64,000 bases of DNA from Paenibacillus sonchi (GCF_016772475.1 NZ_CP068595.1:2790001-2854000), one strand, 5' to 3'. Numbered from the stretch's first letter, positions 27,098-35,429 are shown. Numbers and translations: made by a program. The notes: generated by a model not told the origin, from the letters alone.

Positions 27098-28341
27098 CAG
27101 GGGTTCTTCGTGTTGGTCTGCGGCTGCTGCTCTTTCTGCTGGCGCTGTTCGTAGGTGCTGTTGCCGTCTGGCTCGTCCTGTTTATTCTTTTTCTTTTTAT
27201 GCGTGATCTGGTTCCATGGCTGAAGGGGTTTCGGTACATGCAGTTTCAAATCTGGAGCTTCCTGGCTGTGTGCTTGGCTGCCCTTGCCTTTTATCTGTGG
27301 AGCCTGATGAAGCCGGTTTTTTATATGCTGACCTGGCTGAAGCGGCTGGCGCAAGGCCACTATGACGAACCTTCGCGGAGCAATTGGCGCGGACGCCCCC
27401 TTTCCGGAAATCAGCTCAAGCTGCCTTATACGCTCTTTAGGGAAATCATCGGGCAGATGTCTATGTTGACCCTTGCGCTGCAGCGGACAGAGAAAGAAAG
27501 ACGCGAATTGGATGAGAAGCGCAAAAGCTGGATTGCGGGTGTGCGGCATGATCTGAAAACCCCGCTGGCTTATATTCGCGGTTACAGCTCCATGATTGCG
27601 GCTGCCGACCAATATTCGTGGTCCACTGCGGAAATCATCCAGTTCGGCTCCTTAATGGAACAAAAGACGATCCAGGTTGAGCAGCTGATTGAAGATATGA
27701 ATGCTTCCTACCAGCTGGACGGCAGCGAGGCCCCGCTCTCACGGGAGTCTACGGAGATGGCAAGGTTTATCCGGCAGATTGTTACCGATGTCGCCGATCA
27801 TCCGCTGGCTGCACAGCATACCTTCGCCTTCAATACAGCCGGGGAGAAATGCCTGGATATCGACCAACGCATGATTCGGCGGGCGCTGCACAACCTGCTG
27901 TGGAATGCGGTGATTCACAATCCCGCGGGATGCCATATTGAAGCTGAAGTATACTGGGATCAGCACGGACTGACGGTTGAGATCCGCGACAATGGGACGG
28001 GAATCGATGCGGAGACGCTGGAGCGGCTGAATGCTGCTGAAGACGATGTGTTGTCGGCACGGGCCAGATTGGCGGGCTCCGGCCTGGGCATGGTGCTGGC
28101 AAAAGATTTTGTAACACGGCATGGCGGCACAATGACGGTACATAGCAAACTGCAGCAAGGAACACGTATCACCCTTTTTTTCTGTTTTGAAAGCAGGCCG
28201 GACCCATCTTTGGGGTGTTGGCCTGTTTTTTATTATATTGGAAATTATTGTGTGGGGGAATTTTACTTGATTTTTACTTTTCTTTACCCCGCTGCTACTT
28301 CCAGCGGCTATTATAGTCTCCATATTAAAGATATGAGGTGA
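27094..28341 (+). CDS. Sensor histidine kinase (short-sensor, NisK/LcrS-like)
   Basis: Two N-terminal transmembrane helices (residues about 10-35 and 50-70) have almost no extracellular loop, as in intramembrane or lantibiotic-sensing kinases. The H-box is VRHDLKTPLAYIRGY near residue 152, and the ATPase domain has NLLWNAVIH, DNGTGI and GSGLGM. As read the protein is 415 residues, but the last 50 run through a terminator. One extra T in the T7 run at 28175-28181 would end it at 28190 (365 residues), which is the likely true end. It pairs with the response regulator at 26384. Confidence 0.85.
   Translation: MTGVLRVGLRLLLFLLALFVGAVAVWLVLFILFLFMRDLVPWLKGFRYMQFQIWSFLAVCLAALAFYLWSLMKPVFYMLTWLKRLAQGHYDEPSRSNWRGRPLSGNQLKLPYTLFREIIGQMSMLTLALQRTEKERRELDEKRKSWIAGVRHDLKTPLAYIRGYSSMIAAADQYSWSTAEIIQFGSLMEQKTIQVEQLIEDMNASYQLDGSEAPLSRESTEMARFIRQIVTDVADHPLAAQHTFAFNTAGEKCLDIDQRMIRRALHNLLWNAVIHNPAGCHIEAEVYWDQHGLTVEIRDNGTGIDAETLERLNAAEDDVLSARARLAGSGLGMVLAKDFVTRHGGTMTVHSKLQQGTRITLFFCFESRPDPSLGCWPVFYYIGNYCVGEFYLIFTFLYPAATSSGYYSLHIKDMR
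28193..28231 (+). terminator. Terminator between the kinase and ABC genes
   Basis: CAGGCC (28194-28199) pairs with GGCCTG (28220-28225) with inner CCC/GGG, followed by TTTTTT. It lies inside the annotated kinase frame, supporting an earlier true stop. Confidence 0.75.
28261..28317 (+). promoter_or_regulatory. Candidate response-regulator target and promoter of the LanFEG-like ABC operon
   Basis: TTTACTT occurs at 28262-28268 and 28273-28279, an 11-base phased direct repeat as expected for an OmpR-type dimer. An inverted repeat CCGCTG/CAGCGG follows (28289-28307), then an AT-rich -10-like TATTATAG. It lies between the terminator and the ATPase start. Confidence 0.45.
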
Positions 28342-28347
28342 CAGGAG

Positions 28348-29259
28348 ATGCCGCAACTTATAGTGGAGACCAAAGGGCTGACCCGCCGCTTCGGCGAACT
28401 GGTGTCGGTTAATGAAGTGAACCTGGAGGTTCCCAAGGGAAAGATCTACGGTTTTCTGGGGCCGAACGGTGCGGGAAAGACTACAACGATTAAAATGCTG
28501 CTGGGATTGCTCCGCGCAGATGCCGGGACGATCCGCATGTTTGGACAAGAGATGCCGGAGAACAGTCTGGACATTTTGCGCAAGGTAGGCTCTCTGGTAG
28601 AGAACCCGTCCTATTACGGGCATCTGACCGGGTACAAAAATTTGAAAATATTGAGCACACTGCTGAAGCTGCCTGACCGGCGCATCGGTGAGGTATTGGA
28701 AATTGTGCGGCTGACGTCAAGCGCGAACCGCAAAGTGAGCGGATATTCCCTTGGCATGAAGCAGCGGCTGGGCATCGCAGCAGCCCTGCTGCGGGGGCCG
28801 CAGCTGCTGATCCTGGATGAGCCGACCAACGGCCTGGACCCCGCGGGCATCCAGGAAATACGGCATCTGATGCTGTCGCTGGCCCATGATCAGGGGATGA
28901 CGATCCTGCTGTCCAGCCATCTGCTGAGCGAGGTGGATACGATTGCAGATGAGATCGGGATTATCAGCAGCGGCCGGCTCGTCTATCAGGGGGCATTGGA
29001 ATTGCTGGAGCGGCGGAGGGGCAAAGTGCTGGAATTTGCCGTGGAGCGCCCGGAGGAAGCACTGCGTACGCTATTGCTGCAAGGATTCATCGTGGAGCGG
29101 AAAGGCAATATGCTGTCGGTTGCGGCAGAGAATGCCAGTATGCCGCAGGCAGAATTGTTCAAGCTGCTGGGCCCATACGGGATTATGAATGCACGGGAAC
29201 ACAGCAAATCGCTGGAAGAGCTGTTCATGGAGCTGACCGGAAAGGGAGTAAGCTTATGA
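28348..29259 (+). CDS. ABC transporter ATP-binding protein (BcrA/LanF type)
   Basis: A 303-residue ATPase: Walker A GPNGAGKTT, signature YSLGMKQRLGIA, Walker B LLILDEPTNGLDPAG and the H-loop in LLSSHLLSEVD. The C-terminal 80 residues match the BcrA/SpaF/NukF branch that powers export or immunity transporters for lantibiotics and bacitracin. Two membrane genes follow with 4-base overlap or close spacing, making a LanFEG-type complex. No lantibiotic biosynthesis gene is in the window, so self-protection against foreign peptides is more likely than producer immunity. Confidence 0.88.
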   Translation: MPQLIVETKGLTRRFGELVSVNEVNLEVPKGKIYGFLGPNGAGKTTTIKMLLGLLRADAGTIRMFGQEMPENSLDILRKVGSLVENPSYYGHLTGYKNLKILSTLLKLPDRRIGEVLEIVRLTSSANRKVSGYSLGMKQRLGIAAALLRGPQLLILDEPTNGLDPAGIQEIRHLMLSLAHDQGMTILLSSHLLSEVDTIADEIGIISSGRLVYQGALELLERRRGKVLEFAVERPEEALRTLLLQGFIVERKGNMLSVAAENASMPQAELFKLLGPYGIMNAREHSKSLEELFMELTGKGVSL

Positions 29260-29963
29260 TGTGGCGGGTCCTGCGGGCCGAAGGCATGCGGCTCAAACCG
29301 GCAGCCTGCTGGCTGCCGGTTATCAGCTCCGGGCTGTTCATCGCATTTATGGCGCTGGAATGGTACCTCTATTTCAAAGGTCCGGCAGGGGTATACGGCG
29401 TGTTTAATGTGATGTATATGTTTCTGGGTTTCGTGATGCTGCTGAACACCGCGTTGCTCGCTGGCATGATTGCCGGTGTGGAACACGAATCCAACAGCTG
29501 GAAGCAGCTGTTGACCCTGCCCATATCCCGTGCTGCTCTTTATTGGGCCAAGGCGTTGTGGGTTCTTGTCCTGCTGCTCTGTACTGCCTTGCTGATTATT
29601 GCCGGCCTGCTTCTGCTCTGGATCTGCTACACCTCCGAACCGCTGCCGTTCCAGTTCCTGATCAGGCAAATCGTGTACAGCTTTCTCGCCTCAGCAGCGG
29701 TGCTGGGGCTGCAGATGTGGCTGTCGGTCCAATTCTCGAACCAGGCCATTCCGATGTCCATTGGCTTATTGGGCGCTGTGTCCGGCCTGTTCATCGCGCG
29801 GGACAGCAGTGCAGCATTGTGGACCTGGGTGTGGCCATGGGCCTATCCGACCCTGTCCAGTCCGTTCATGGCGCATCCCGGGAGGTGGATTGGCATTAGC
29901 GCAGGCCTGGGAGCGATGCTGCTGGCCGCCGGGACCCTGCATTTCAAAAACAAACAATTCTGA
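29256..29963 (+). CDS. ABC-2 type permease (LanE-like)
   Basis: A 235-residue protein with six hydrophobic segments. The pattern EHESNSWKQLLTLPISRAAL after the second helix is typical of lantibiotic-immunity permeases (MutE/EpiE family). The ATG overlaps the stop of the ATPase gene (ATGA). It should form the membrane channel together with the next gene product. Confidence 0.82.
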   Translation: MMWRVLRAEGMRLKPAACWLPVISSGLFIAFMALEWYLYFKGPAGVYGVFNVMYMFLGFVMLLNTALLAGMIAGVEHESNSWKQLLTLPISRAALYWAKALWVLVLLLCTALLIIAGLLLLWICYTSEPLPFQFLIRQIVYSFLASAAVLGLQMWLSVQFSNQAIPMSIGLLGAVSGLFIARDSSAALWTWVWPWAYPTLSSPFMAHPGRWIGISAGLGAMLLAAGTLHFKNKQF

Positions 29964-29980
29964 TTAACAGAGGTGTGATT

Positions 29981-30721
29981 ATGGAATTTTTGATGAAAGC
30001 CGAACGAATGAAGCTGCAGTATCCCGTCATCTTCATCCTGTTCCTTATCGGTGCGGTTGGAACGGTGATGCTCGGAATCAATAGTTTAGATTCAGAGAAT
30101 TTTGCCGGTTTCTATGTGCGCGGCTGGAAAACCTTCTATCTGCATATGGCCAGCTTTCACGGCTTGTTTTTATATCCGCTTTATGCCGGGGTGCTGGCTT
30201 CTTTTATCTGCCGTTATGAGCATATTAACGGGGGCTGGAAACAGCTGTTTTGCCTGCCCATTCCCCGTTCCCGTGTCTATTATGCCAAATTGGGGACGCT
30301 GATGCTGCTGTTGGGTTTAATTCAACTGCTTTTTGCCGGCTCTTATCTGCTCGCGGGAGAACTGCTTCACTTGGGGAATGATTTGGATGTTACCGAATTG
30401 ATCACCGGTACGGTTGGGGGCTGGCTGGCTATCCTGCCGTTTGCGGCGCTGCAGTTATGGGTGTCCATGCGCTTGAAGTCGTTTGTGTCCTCTCTGATTT
30501 TATCGGCTTCGATTGTGATAGCCAATATTGTGCTTACCGGGCTCCATGCTTCGATCGGTGCCTGGTTCCCCTCCACAACGGCCTATTACGCAATGTACCC
30601 AAGAGGAACCGCTTTGTCGCCCCGGCTGGATGTGATCCCGTTCATTCTCATTGTGGCCGCCACCTCTGCTGCGTACATCTGGGCGGGCCGCCGTTCGCTT
30701 GTGCGTGGGGCTCGGCTATAG
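29981..30721 (+). CDS. ABC-2 type permease (LanG-like)
   Basis: A 246-residue second permease with six hydrophobic segments and the related motif YEHINGGWKQLFCLPIPRSRVYY. The ATG at 29981 is preferred over the GTG six bases upstream because AGAGGTG is then correctly spaced. With the previous two genes it forms a FEG-type transporter. A terminator follows at 30804. Confidence 0.82.
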   Translation: MEFLMKAERMKLQYPVIFILFLIGAVGTVMLGINSLDSENFAGFYVRGWKTFYLHMASFHGLFLYPLYAGVLASFICRYEHINGGWKQLFCLPIPRSRVYYAKLGTLMLLLGLIQLLFAGSYLLAGELLHLGNDLDVTELITGTVGGWLAILPFAALQLWVSMRLKSFVSSLILSASIVIANIVLTGLHASIGAWFPSTTAYYAMYPRGTALSPRLDVIPFILIVAATSAAYIWAGRRSLVRGARL

Positions 30722-30803
30722 AGAAGTGTTGAGGTGCCTCACTGCTTTCGAGAAATGGAGCAAAATAGAGTAAATCACCGGCCGCTTAAGAGCGAAACCC
30801 AAG

Positions 30804-30837
30804 AATGCGCCTTCATTCGTGAAGTGGTGGCATTTTT
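30804..30837 (+). terminator. Terminator of the LanFEG-like operon
   Basis: AATGCGCC...GGTGGCATT stem topped by the perfect hairpin CTTCA-TTCG-TGAAG, followed by TTTTT. Confidence 0.8.
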
Positions 30838-30894
30838 GGCTTCTTTTGTCACAGGAAACGTTTTACATTAAACGGCTACAGGCGTAAGATTCAA

Positions 30895-31110
30895 ATCAGC
30901 AACCGAATGAAATATAACTGTTCTCAAATGGCTGAATTCCGGTACTGGGAACGGGGGAACCAATGGTGAATGCGGCTTTTGCTGGGATAGCTTCCGCTCA
31001 CCTGGGGTGAATCCTTGCAGCGTGCTGACAAGCCGCTTCTTGCAGGGTAGGGCAATCTCGCTGCCCGAATCCGTCAGCTAACCCCGTAAGCCTCGAAGAG
31101 AGAGGATGAG
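30895..31110 (+). promoter_or_regulatory. Cyclic di-AMP riboswitch (ydaO/yuaA motif)
   Basis: The segment carries the conserved blocks of this riboswitch in order: ACGGGGGAACCAATGGTGAA, then CCTGGGGTGAATCC near 31000, then CCCGAATCCGTCAGCTAACC with CCGTAAGC near 31064-31092, ending in an AGAGAGAGGATG purine stretch. An intrinsic terminator follows 18 bases later (31129), so it is probably an OFF switch: high c-di-AMP favours termination. The first gene downstream is the NfeD-like gene of the flotillin operon. Confidence 0.9.
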
Positions 31111-31128
31111 CGCCATGATCGATTAACC

Positions 31129-31165
31129 GACCACGGAGAGCCCTGCCGCTTCTGTGGTCTTTTTG
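31129..31165 (+). terminator. Riboswitch expression-platform terminator
   Basis: GACCAC (31129-31134) pairs with GTGGTC (31154-31159), with further GGA/TTC and GC/GC pairs inside, followed by TTTTT. It sits between the c-di-AMP aptamer and the NfeD gene. Confidence 0.82.
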
Positions 31166-31196
31166 CTGTGCAGGCGATCTGCATGAGAAACTAAAA

Positions 31197-31234
31197 ATCG
31201 TATAACAACGATATTTAGAGTATTTTGATACGAT
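31197..31234 (+). promoter_or_regulatory. Inverted repeat in the NfeD leader
   Basis: ATCGTAT (31197-31203) and ATACGAT (31228-31234) are perfect inverted arms 24 bases apart, between the riboswitch terminator and the NfeD ribosome-binding site. They may be a protein site, or a stem-loop or part of a second promoter. Confidence 0.35.
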
Positions 31235-31279
31235 CTAAACTGCTTAAAAGGAGGGATAGTTATCGTTACTGTATTTATC

Positions 31280-31798
31280 GTGTGCTTCTGGGTGGGACTA
31301 TTGCTCCTCCTCAGCGGCGGATTTCATGGGCATGGCCTGGCGGGCCATCTGCATGCGGGAGGCGGCGATGCTGGTGGTCCGGGCTTTGTGCCTATACTCC
31401 CTCTGATGGTGTTTGTCACGGTCTGGGGCGGCACTGGTTATGTGCTTACCCGGTTCAGCGGAATAAATATGCTTGCCGTGTTGCTGATCGGCACCGTGGT
31501 TGCCTTGCTGGTCGGCTGTCTGATGTATGCGGTGCTGGCCCGGGTGATGACCCGGTACGATAACAGCATGAATGAATTGGATTATGAGCAGGCGGGGCAG
31601 CTCGGGTATATCAGCATTCCTGCAGCGGATGGAGCAGTTGGAGAAATGAAATATGTGCTGCACGGAACGATGCGCTCCATTGGTGTGCGGGCAGAGCCCG
31701 GGCAGCAGCTCGCCAAGGGCGACAGGGTGATTATTTTAAAGGTGGAAAAAGGAATGGCGTCTGTAACCCTCTTCGAGAGGGAAAGCGGACAATTATAA
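31280..31798 (+). CDS. NfeD/YuaF-like membrane protein
   Basis: A short membrane protein with one N-terminal and two central hydrophobic segments, then a soluble C-terminal OB-fold (KYVLHGTMRSIGVRAEPG ... GDRVIILKVEKGMASVTL) typical of NfeD partners of flotillins. The GTG at 31280 is the first standard start, but the good AAAAGGAGGG site at 31246-31255 is 24 bases away. In-frame codons nearer to it are ATC, GTT and ATA, so the real start may be non-standard or altered. The gene lies 22 bases before the flotillin start, giving the order seen in Bacillus yuaF-floT. Confidence 0.75.
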   Translation: MCFWVGLLLLLSGGFHGHGLAGHLHAGGGDAGGPGFVPILPLMVFVTVWGGTGYVLTRFSGINMLAVLLIGTVVALLVGCLMYAVLARVMTRYDNSMNELDYEQAGQLGYISIPAADGAVGEMKYVLHGTMRSIGVRAEPGQQLAKGDRVIILKVEKGMASVTLFERESGQL

Positions 31799-31820
31799 AT
31801 AACGGGGAGTGTCGAACCGG

Positions 31821-33242
31821 ATGGTTATGCTCTATTTAATCTCGGGAATTGTTGTTGTTATTCTCCTGGCTTTGTTCAGTATCGTGAACGCTTATAAAAA
31901 AGTTCCGCCCAATCAGGCGATGATAGTCTACGGCCTCGGCGGAAAAAGAGTGGTTCAGGGCGGCGGGACGTTCGTCATCCCCGGCTTCCAGAACAATAAG
32001 ACCATCTCCATGATGCTGATGAGCTTCGATGTCATCCCGGCGCAGGCGATGTTCTCCCAGCAGGGCATCAAGCTCAACCTGGAGGCGGTGGCCCAGATTA
32101 AGATAAAAAGCGATCCAACCGCTATTCTGACGGCCAGTGAGCAGTTTATCGACCGGCCGGAAGAGGACCGCGAGACGATTATCCTGCATTCGGTGGAAGG
32201 CCATTTGCGCGGCTTGATCGGACAATTGACAGTGGAATCCATTCTAAAAACTCCTGACGAAATCAACAGCAAGATGCGGGAGACCTGCTCGGAAGACCTC
32301 GACAAGATGGGGCTTGAGGTAGTCAGCTTCACCATTAAGAAAATTACGGATGACAAAGGGTATATCGACAACATGGGGGTTCCGGAAATTGAGCGCATCC
32401 GCCGCGATGCCAGCATCGCCAAGGCAGAAGCGGAACGCGATATCCAGATCAAGCAAGCTGAGGCGGAGAAGGAATCCTCGATTGCCAAAGCCAATGCGCA
32501 TCAGGCCACCATCGAAGCGGGAACCGCCGCCCGCGCCAAGGAATCTCAGTTCGAGAAGGAATTGAACATTAAGCAGGCGGACTTTAAGCTGGAGACAGAA
32601 GTGAAGAAAGCCCAGGCGGATCTTGCGTACGAATTGCAGCAGAACAAAATCAAGCAGTCGCTGGTTACCGAGCAGGTCAAGATCACGCAGATGGAAGCGG
32701 AGGCTAACCGGACTGTCCGGGAAATTGAAGTGGAGCTGAGACAGAAGGAGCTGGAGGCAACGGTGATCAAGCCGGCCCAGGCGGAGAACCAGGCTACGAT
32801 TATGAGAGCGGAAGCGGCCAAGCAGCGGCAAATTCTTGAAGCGGAGGCAGAGGCGGCCACGACGACCAAGCGGGGGCTGGCCACAGCAGAAGCCGAGCTG
32901 GCGAAGGGGAGAGCCAACGCGGAAATTGTACAATTGGCTGGAGCGGCGGAAGCGGGAGCGCTGGAGAAGAAAGCCGAGGCGTACAAACAGTTCACGCAAG
33001 CTGCGCTTACAGTGGAATTCCTGAAGGTCCTGCCGGAATTGGCCGAGAAAATCGCCTCTCCGCTGGCCAAGGTCGATAAGATTACAGTGATTTCCCAGGA
33101 TGGAGCTTCATCCGGCGTGAACAAAATTACCAGCGATATCGCCAAAATCATGACCCAGGTTCCTGAATTGACAAAGACGCTTACCGGCATGAACGTGACA
33201 GAGGCGCTCAGCGGGCTGCTCGGGCGGGATAAGGAGCAGTAA
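31821..33242 (+). CDS. floT: Flotillin family membrane scaffold protein
   Basis: A 473-residue flotillin. A single N-terminal membrane anchor (residues 1-20) is followed by an SPFH/PHB domain (PNQAMIVYGLGGKRVVQGGG ... PEEDRETIILHSVEGHLRG). A long coiled coil from about 190 to 390 is rich in EA and KAEAE repeats, followed by a short C-terminal domain. Flotillins organise membrane microdomains and affect fluidity and signalling. ATG at 31821 is chosen with GGGGAG 11 bases upstream; a GTG at 31809 overlaps that site. Operon with the NfeD gene; the c-di-AMP riboswitch upstream would control both. Confidence 0.92.
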   Translation: MVMLYLISGIVVVILLALFSIVNAYKKVPPNQAMIVYGLGGKRVVQGGGTFVIPGFQNNKTISMMLMSFDVIPAQAMFSQQGIKLNLEAVAQIKIKSDPTAILTASEQFIDRPEEDRETIILHSVEGHLRGLIGQLTVESILKTPDEINSKMRETCSEDLDKMGLEVVSFTIKKITDDKGYIDNMGVPEIERIRRDASIAKAEAERDIQIKQAEAEKESSIAKANAHQATIEAGTAARAKESQFEKELNIKQADFKLETEVKKAQADLAYELQQNKIKQSLVTEQVKITQMEAEANRTVREIEVELRQKELEATVIKPAQAENQATIMRAEAAKQRQILEAEAEAATTTKRGLATAEAELAKGRANAEIVQLAGAAEAGALEKKAEAYKQFTQAALTVEFLKVLPELAEKIASPLAKVDKITVISQDGASSGVNKITSDIAKIMTQVPELTKTLTGMNVTEALSGLLGRDKEQ

Positions 33243-33308
33243 TCTGTAGCTTCGTAGGAATAGGAATAATAGATTGAAGGTTTTAAAACAGTCAACAAAT
33301 GGAGATTC

Positions 33309-33387
33309 AAGTGGAAAAAGGGAACTTAATTGGGTGATTTTACTCTCAGGAGCGAAATGAACTGAATTAGTAATCCTTTTTCCACTT
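33309..33387 (+). repeat. 79-bp element with 13-bp terminal inverted repeats (copy B)
   Basis: AAGTGGAAAAAGG (33309-33321) and CCTTTTTCCACTT (33375-33387) are perfect inverted ends, identical to those of the copy at 15596-15676. The interior shares GGAACTTAATTGGG and GCGAAATG. It follows the flotillin gene and is non-coding. Confidence 0.78.
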
Positions 33388-33481
33388 GGATTTTTTTATA
33401 ACTTTTTCCTGACTCAATTTGAACAACATTAGGATAGAACTTCCGGGCGTGCGGCGTACCTGTTTGTCCTTCTTTCATTTC

Positions 33482-34138
33482 TTAATATAAAAGTTCCTTC
33501 TTTGAGAAGATCGCATAGCTGATTTTGTACATCATCAAGTTCCATACCAGCGCTATCACCGGGGAGCAGCACAGCAGGATCAATTCAAGCTGATCTGTGA
33601 AAGAAACACCAAAGAAGATAAGAATCTCATATACACCAAAGCAAATTACAGCGGGAATGATAAAGGAAACAAGTGATAATGTACGGGCTTTTTCTGTACC
33701 GAACTTAAATAAGAGAGGGATAGACATACTTCCTAAGATTTCCGCAATCACAAGTCCAACCACAGCCACTACCGGCAGAGTGAGGACGTCGCTCATGTTG
33801 CTGTAATCAACTTTACGGACGATGATGCCGCCAATGAAACCAATCACTAGACCGATGACAACACCGATAATCGAGAAAATCAGCAGAACGATAAACTTGC
33901 TAGCCACTAAGTCTTTTTTGGTAACTGGGGTAACCATAGCATATTTCATCCACTTGGAGTTGTCATCAAAGCTGAACGTAGTCATAACCATCATGCTGCA
34001 TAGAACCCCACTCGCGATAATATAGGCTTCCGGTCCGCTGAAAGGAACAAATATGAAGGCAAAAACCAGCAGCATAAAAAACATGGATTTTGCGTTGTGT
34101 CCAATGTTATACAAATCTTTTAAAATCAAGCTTTTCAT
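33482..34138 (-). CDS. ABC-2 type transporter permease
   Basis: A 218-residue protein with six hydrophobic segments, beginning MKSLILKDLYNIGHNAKSMF. This start and the FSFDDNSKWMKYAMVTPVTK segment after the second helix are typical of permeases paired with YtrB-like ATPases. Its start overlaps the stop of the ATPase gene. It is the last gene of a three-gene operon read leftward from 35378. Confidence 0.82.
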   Translation of the reverse strand: MKSLILKDLYNIGHNAKSMFFMLLVFAFIFVPFSGPEAYIIASGVLCSMMVMTTFSFDDNSKWMKYAMVTPVTKKDLVASKFIVLLIFSIIGVVIGLVIGFIGGIIVRKVDYSNMSDVLTLPVVAVVGLVIAEILGSMSIPLLFKFGTEKARTLSLVSFIIPAVICFGVYEILIFFGVSFTDQLELILLCCSPVIALVWNLMMYKISYAIFSKKELLY

Positions 34139-34998
34139 TACACCTGTTCCCCCTTTACATAGAGAAGAAGAATATCGTCAATAGAAGCGTCGTCCACTAC
34201 TGCCGTCTTATGCTTGCGGCGCGCTTGTTCCTTATCGGCAACCAGCACATCCCACTGATAGTCGCACTTCCGGTAGGCAAGGACCTCCGATTTGTCAATC
34301 TGTTCAAACAGCGCTGCCCCGCAACGAATAATACCGTAGTTGTAACGTAGTTCGTCCTTTGCCTTACAGAACAGAACTTTTCCCTCGTGAATAAAGGTGA
34401 TGTAATCAGCCACTTTCTCCAAATCCGTTGTGATGTGGGAAGACATCAGGATAGAGTGGTTTTCGTCCTGTACAAAATCCAGAAAAACATCCAACATATC
34501 GTCACGCATGATAGGATCAAGTCCGCTAGTCGCTTCGTCCAGGATCAGGAGCTTTGGCTTATGGGAGAGTGCTACAGCAATACAAAGCTTCATCTTCATG
34601 CCTTTGGAAAATGTTTTGATCTCCTTGTCGGGAGAGAGCTGGAACTTTTTTAAATAACTGTGGTAAAAGGCTTCGTCCCACTGTTTATAGGCAGCCGCTG
34701 AAATTTTGCCGACCTTGGCCGGTGTGAGGGTTTCATAAAAGTTGATACCGTCAAACACAACGCCTATGTCCTCTTTGATTTGCTTAGGATTAGAGGACAG
34801 ATCCTGACCCCAAAATGTGACGATACCTTCATCCTTTCGGATGAGTTCAAGAATGGCGTTAATGGTGGTGCTTTTGCCGGCACCGTTCTCACCAATCAGC
34901 CCCATGATCGTGCCTCTCGGAATAGAAAAGGAAACCTGATCCAGCTTGAAATCAGGATATTGTTTGGTTAGGTTCTCAACCTGCAAAATAGGTTCCAT
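34138..34998 (-). CDS. ABC transporter ATP-binding protein (YtrB-like)
   Basis: A 286-residue ATPase with Walker A GENGAGKST, signature FSKGMKMKLCIA, Walker B LLILDEATSGLDP and the H-loop in LMSSHITTDLE. The C-terminal region is the short extension found in YtrB/YhcG relatives, which act in responses to cell-wall antibiotics. It lies 2 bases after the GntR gene and overlaps the permease gene. Confidence 0.87.
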   Translation of the reverse strand: MEPILQVENLTKQYPDFKLDQVSFSIPRGTIMGLIGENGAGKSTTINAILELIRKDEGIVTFWGQDLSSNPKQIKEDIGVVFDGINFYETLTPAKVGKISAAAYKQWDEAFYHSYLKKFQLSPDKEIKTFSKGMKMKLCIAVALSHKPKLLILDEATSGLDPIMRDDMLDVFLDFVQDENHSILMSSHITTDLEKVADYITFIHEGKVLFCKAKDELRYNYGIIRCGAALFEQIDKSEVLAYRKCDYQWDVLVADKEQARRKHKTAVVDDASIDDILLLYVKGEQV

Positions 34999-35000
34999 AG

Positions 35001-35378
35001 TTATTCCTCCTCTTGGTAAAACATAGTCAAAAGCTCAATCAGCTTGCTGAGTGGTATACCGCTGGTACGTGCAATATCTGCGGCCTCCTGCAAATGTCCT
35101 TCTGCTTTTCGCTGTTGTTCTTCTTGGAAAAAATCTTTGTTTTGCGACGATACAAAACTCCCCCGCCCAACAGTCGTTTCAATAAAACCATCCCGCTGCA
35201 AATCCTCATAAGCCTTTTGTACGGTAATGACACTGACATGAATAGATTTGGCCAATGCACGCATGGACGGAATAGGGTCGCCTGTCTGTAATTCTCCGCC
35301 CATAATCATGGCCTTAATCTGTGAGGTGATTTGTTCATATATAGGCTTGCTCGTATTACTGCTGATGATGATTTCCAC
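35001..35378 (-). CDS. GntR family regulator, YtrA subfamily
   Basis: A 125-residue regulator with a GntR winged helix (IPSMRALAKSIHVSVITVQK then AYEDLQRDGFIETTVGRGSF) and only a short helical tail. This is the hallmark of the YtrA subfamily, which controls adjacent ABC transporter genes. The GTG start has AAAGGAGGAG upstream. A 25-base palindrome at 35405 lies just before it, so autorepression of the regulator-ABC operon is likely. Confidence 0.88.
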   Translation of the reverse strand: MEIIISSNTSKPIYEQITSQIKAMIMGGELQTGDPIPSMRALAKSIHVSVITVQKAYEDLQRDGFIETTVGRGSFVSSQNKDFFQEEQQRKAEGHLQEAADIARTSGIPLSKLIELLTMFYQEEE

Positions 35379-35404
35379 ACGGCTCCTCCTTTACAGTGTA
35401 TTAC

Positions 35405-35429
35405 AATGTACTTATTAAATAAGTACATT
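35405..35429 (-). promoter_or_regulatory. 25-bp palindromic operator of the YtrA-like operon
   Basis: AATGTACTTATT and AATAAGTACATT are perfect 12-base inverted arms around one central A. The site lies 27 bases upstream of the GTG start of the GntR gene, in its promoter. A shorter TACAGTGTA palindrome is at 35392-35400. Binding by the GntR protein is inferred from position and symmetry. Confidence 0.72.

Noticed and set aside
30855..30868. Possible cre site at GGAAACGTTTTACA
   Set aside because: Three or more mismatches to the consensus, and it lies after a terminator with no sugar gene next to it.
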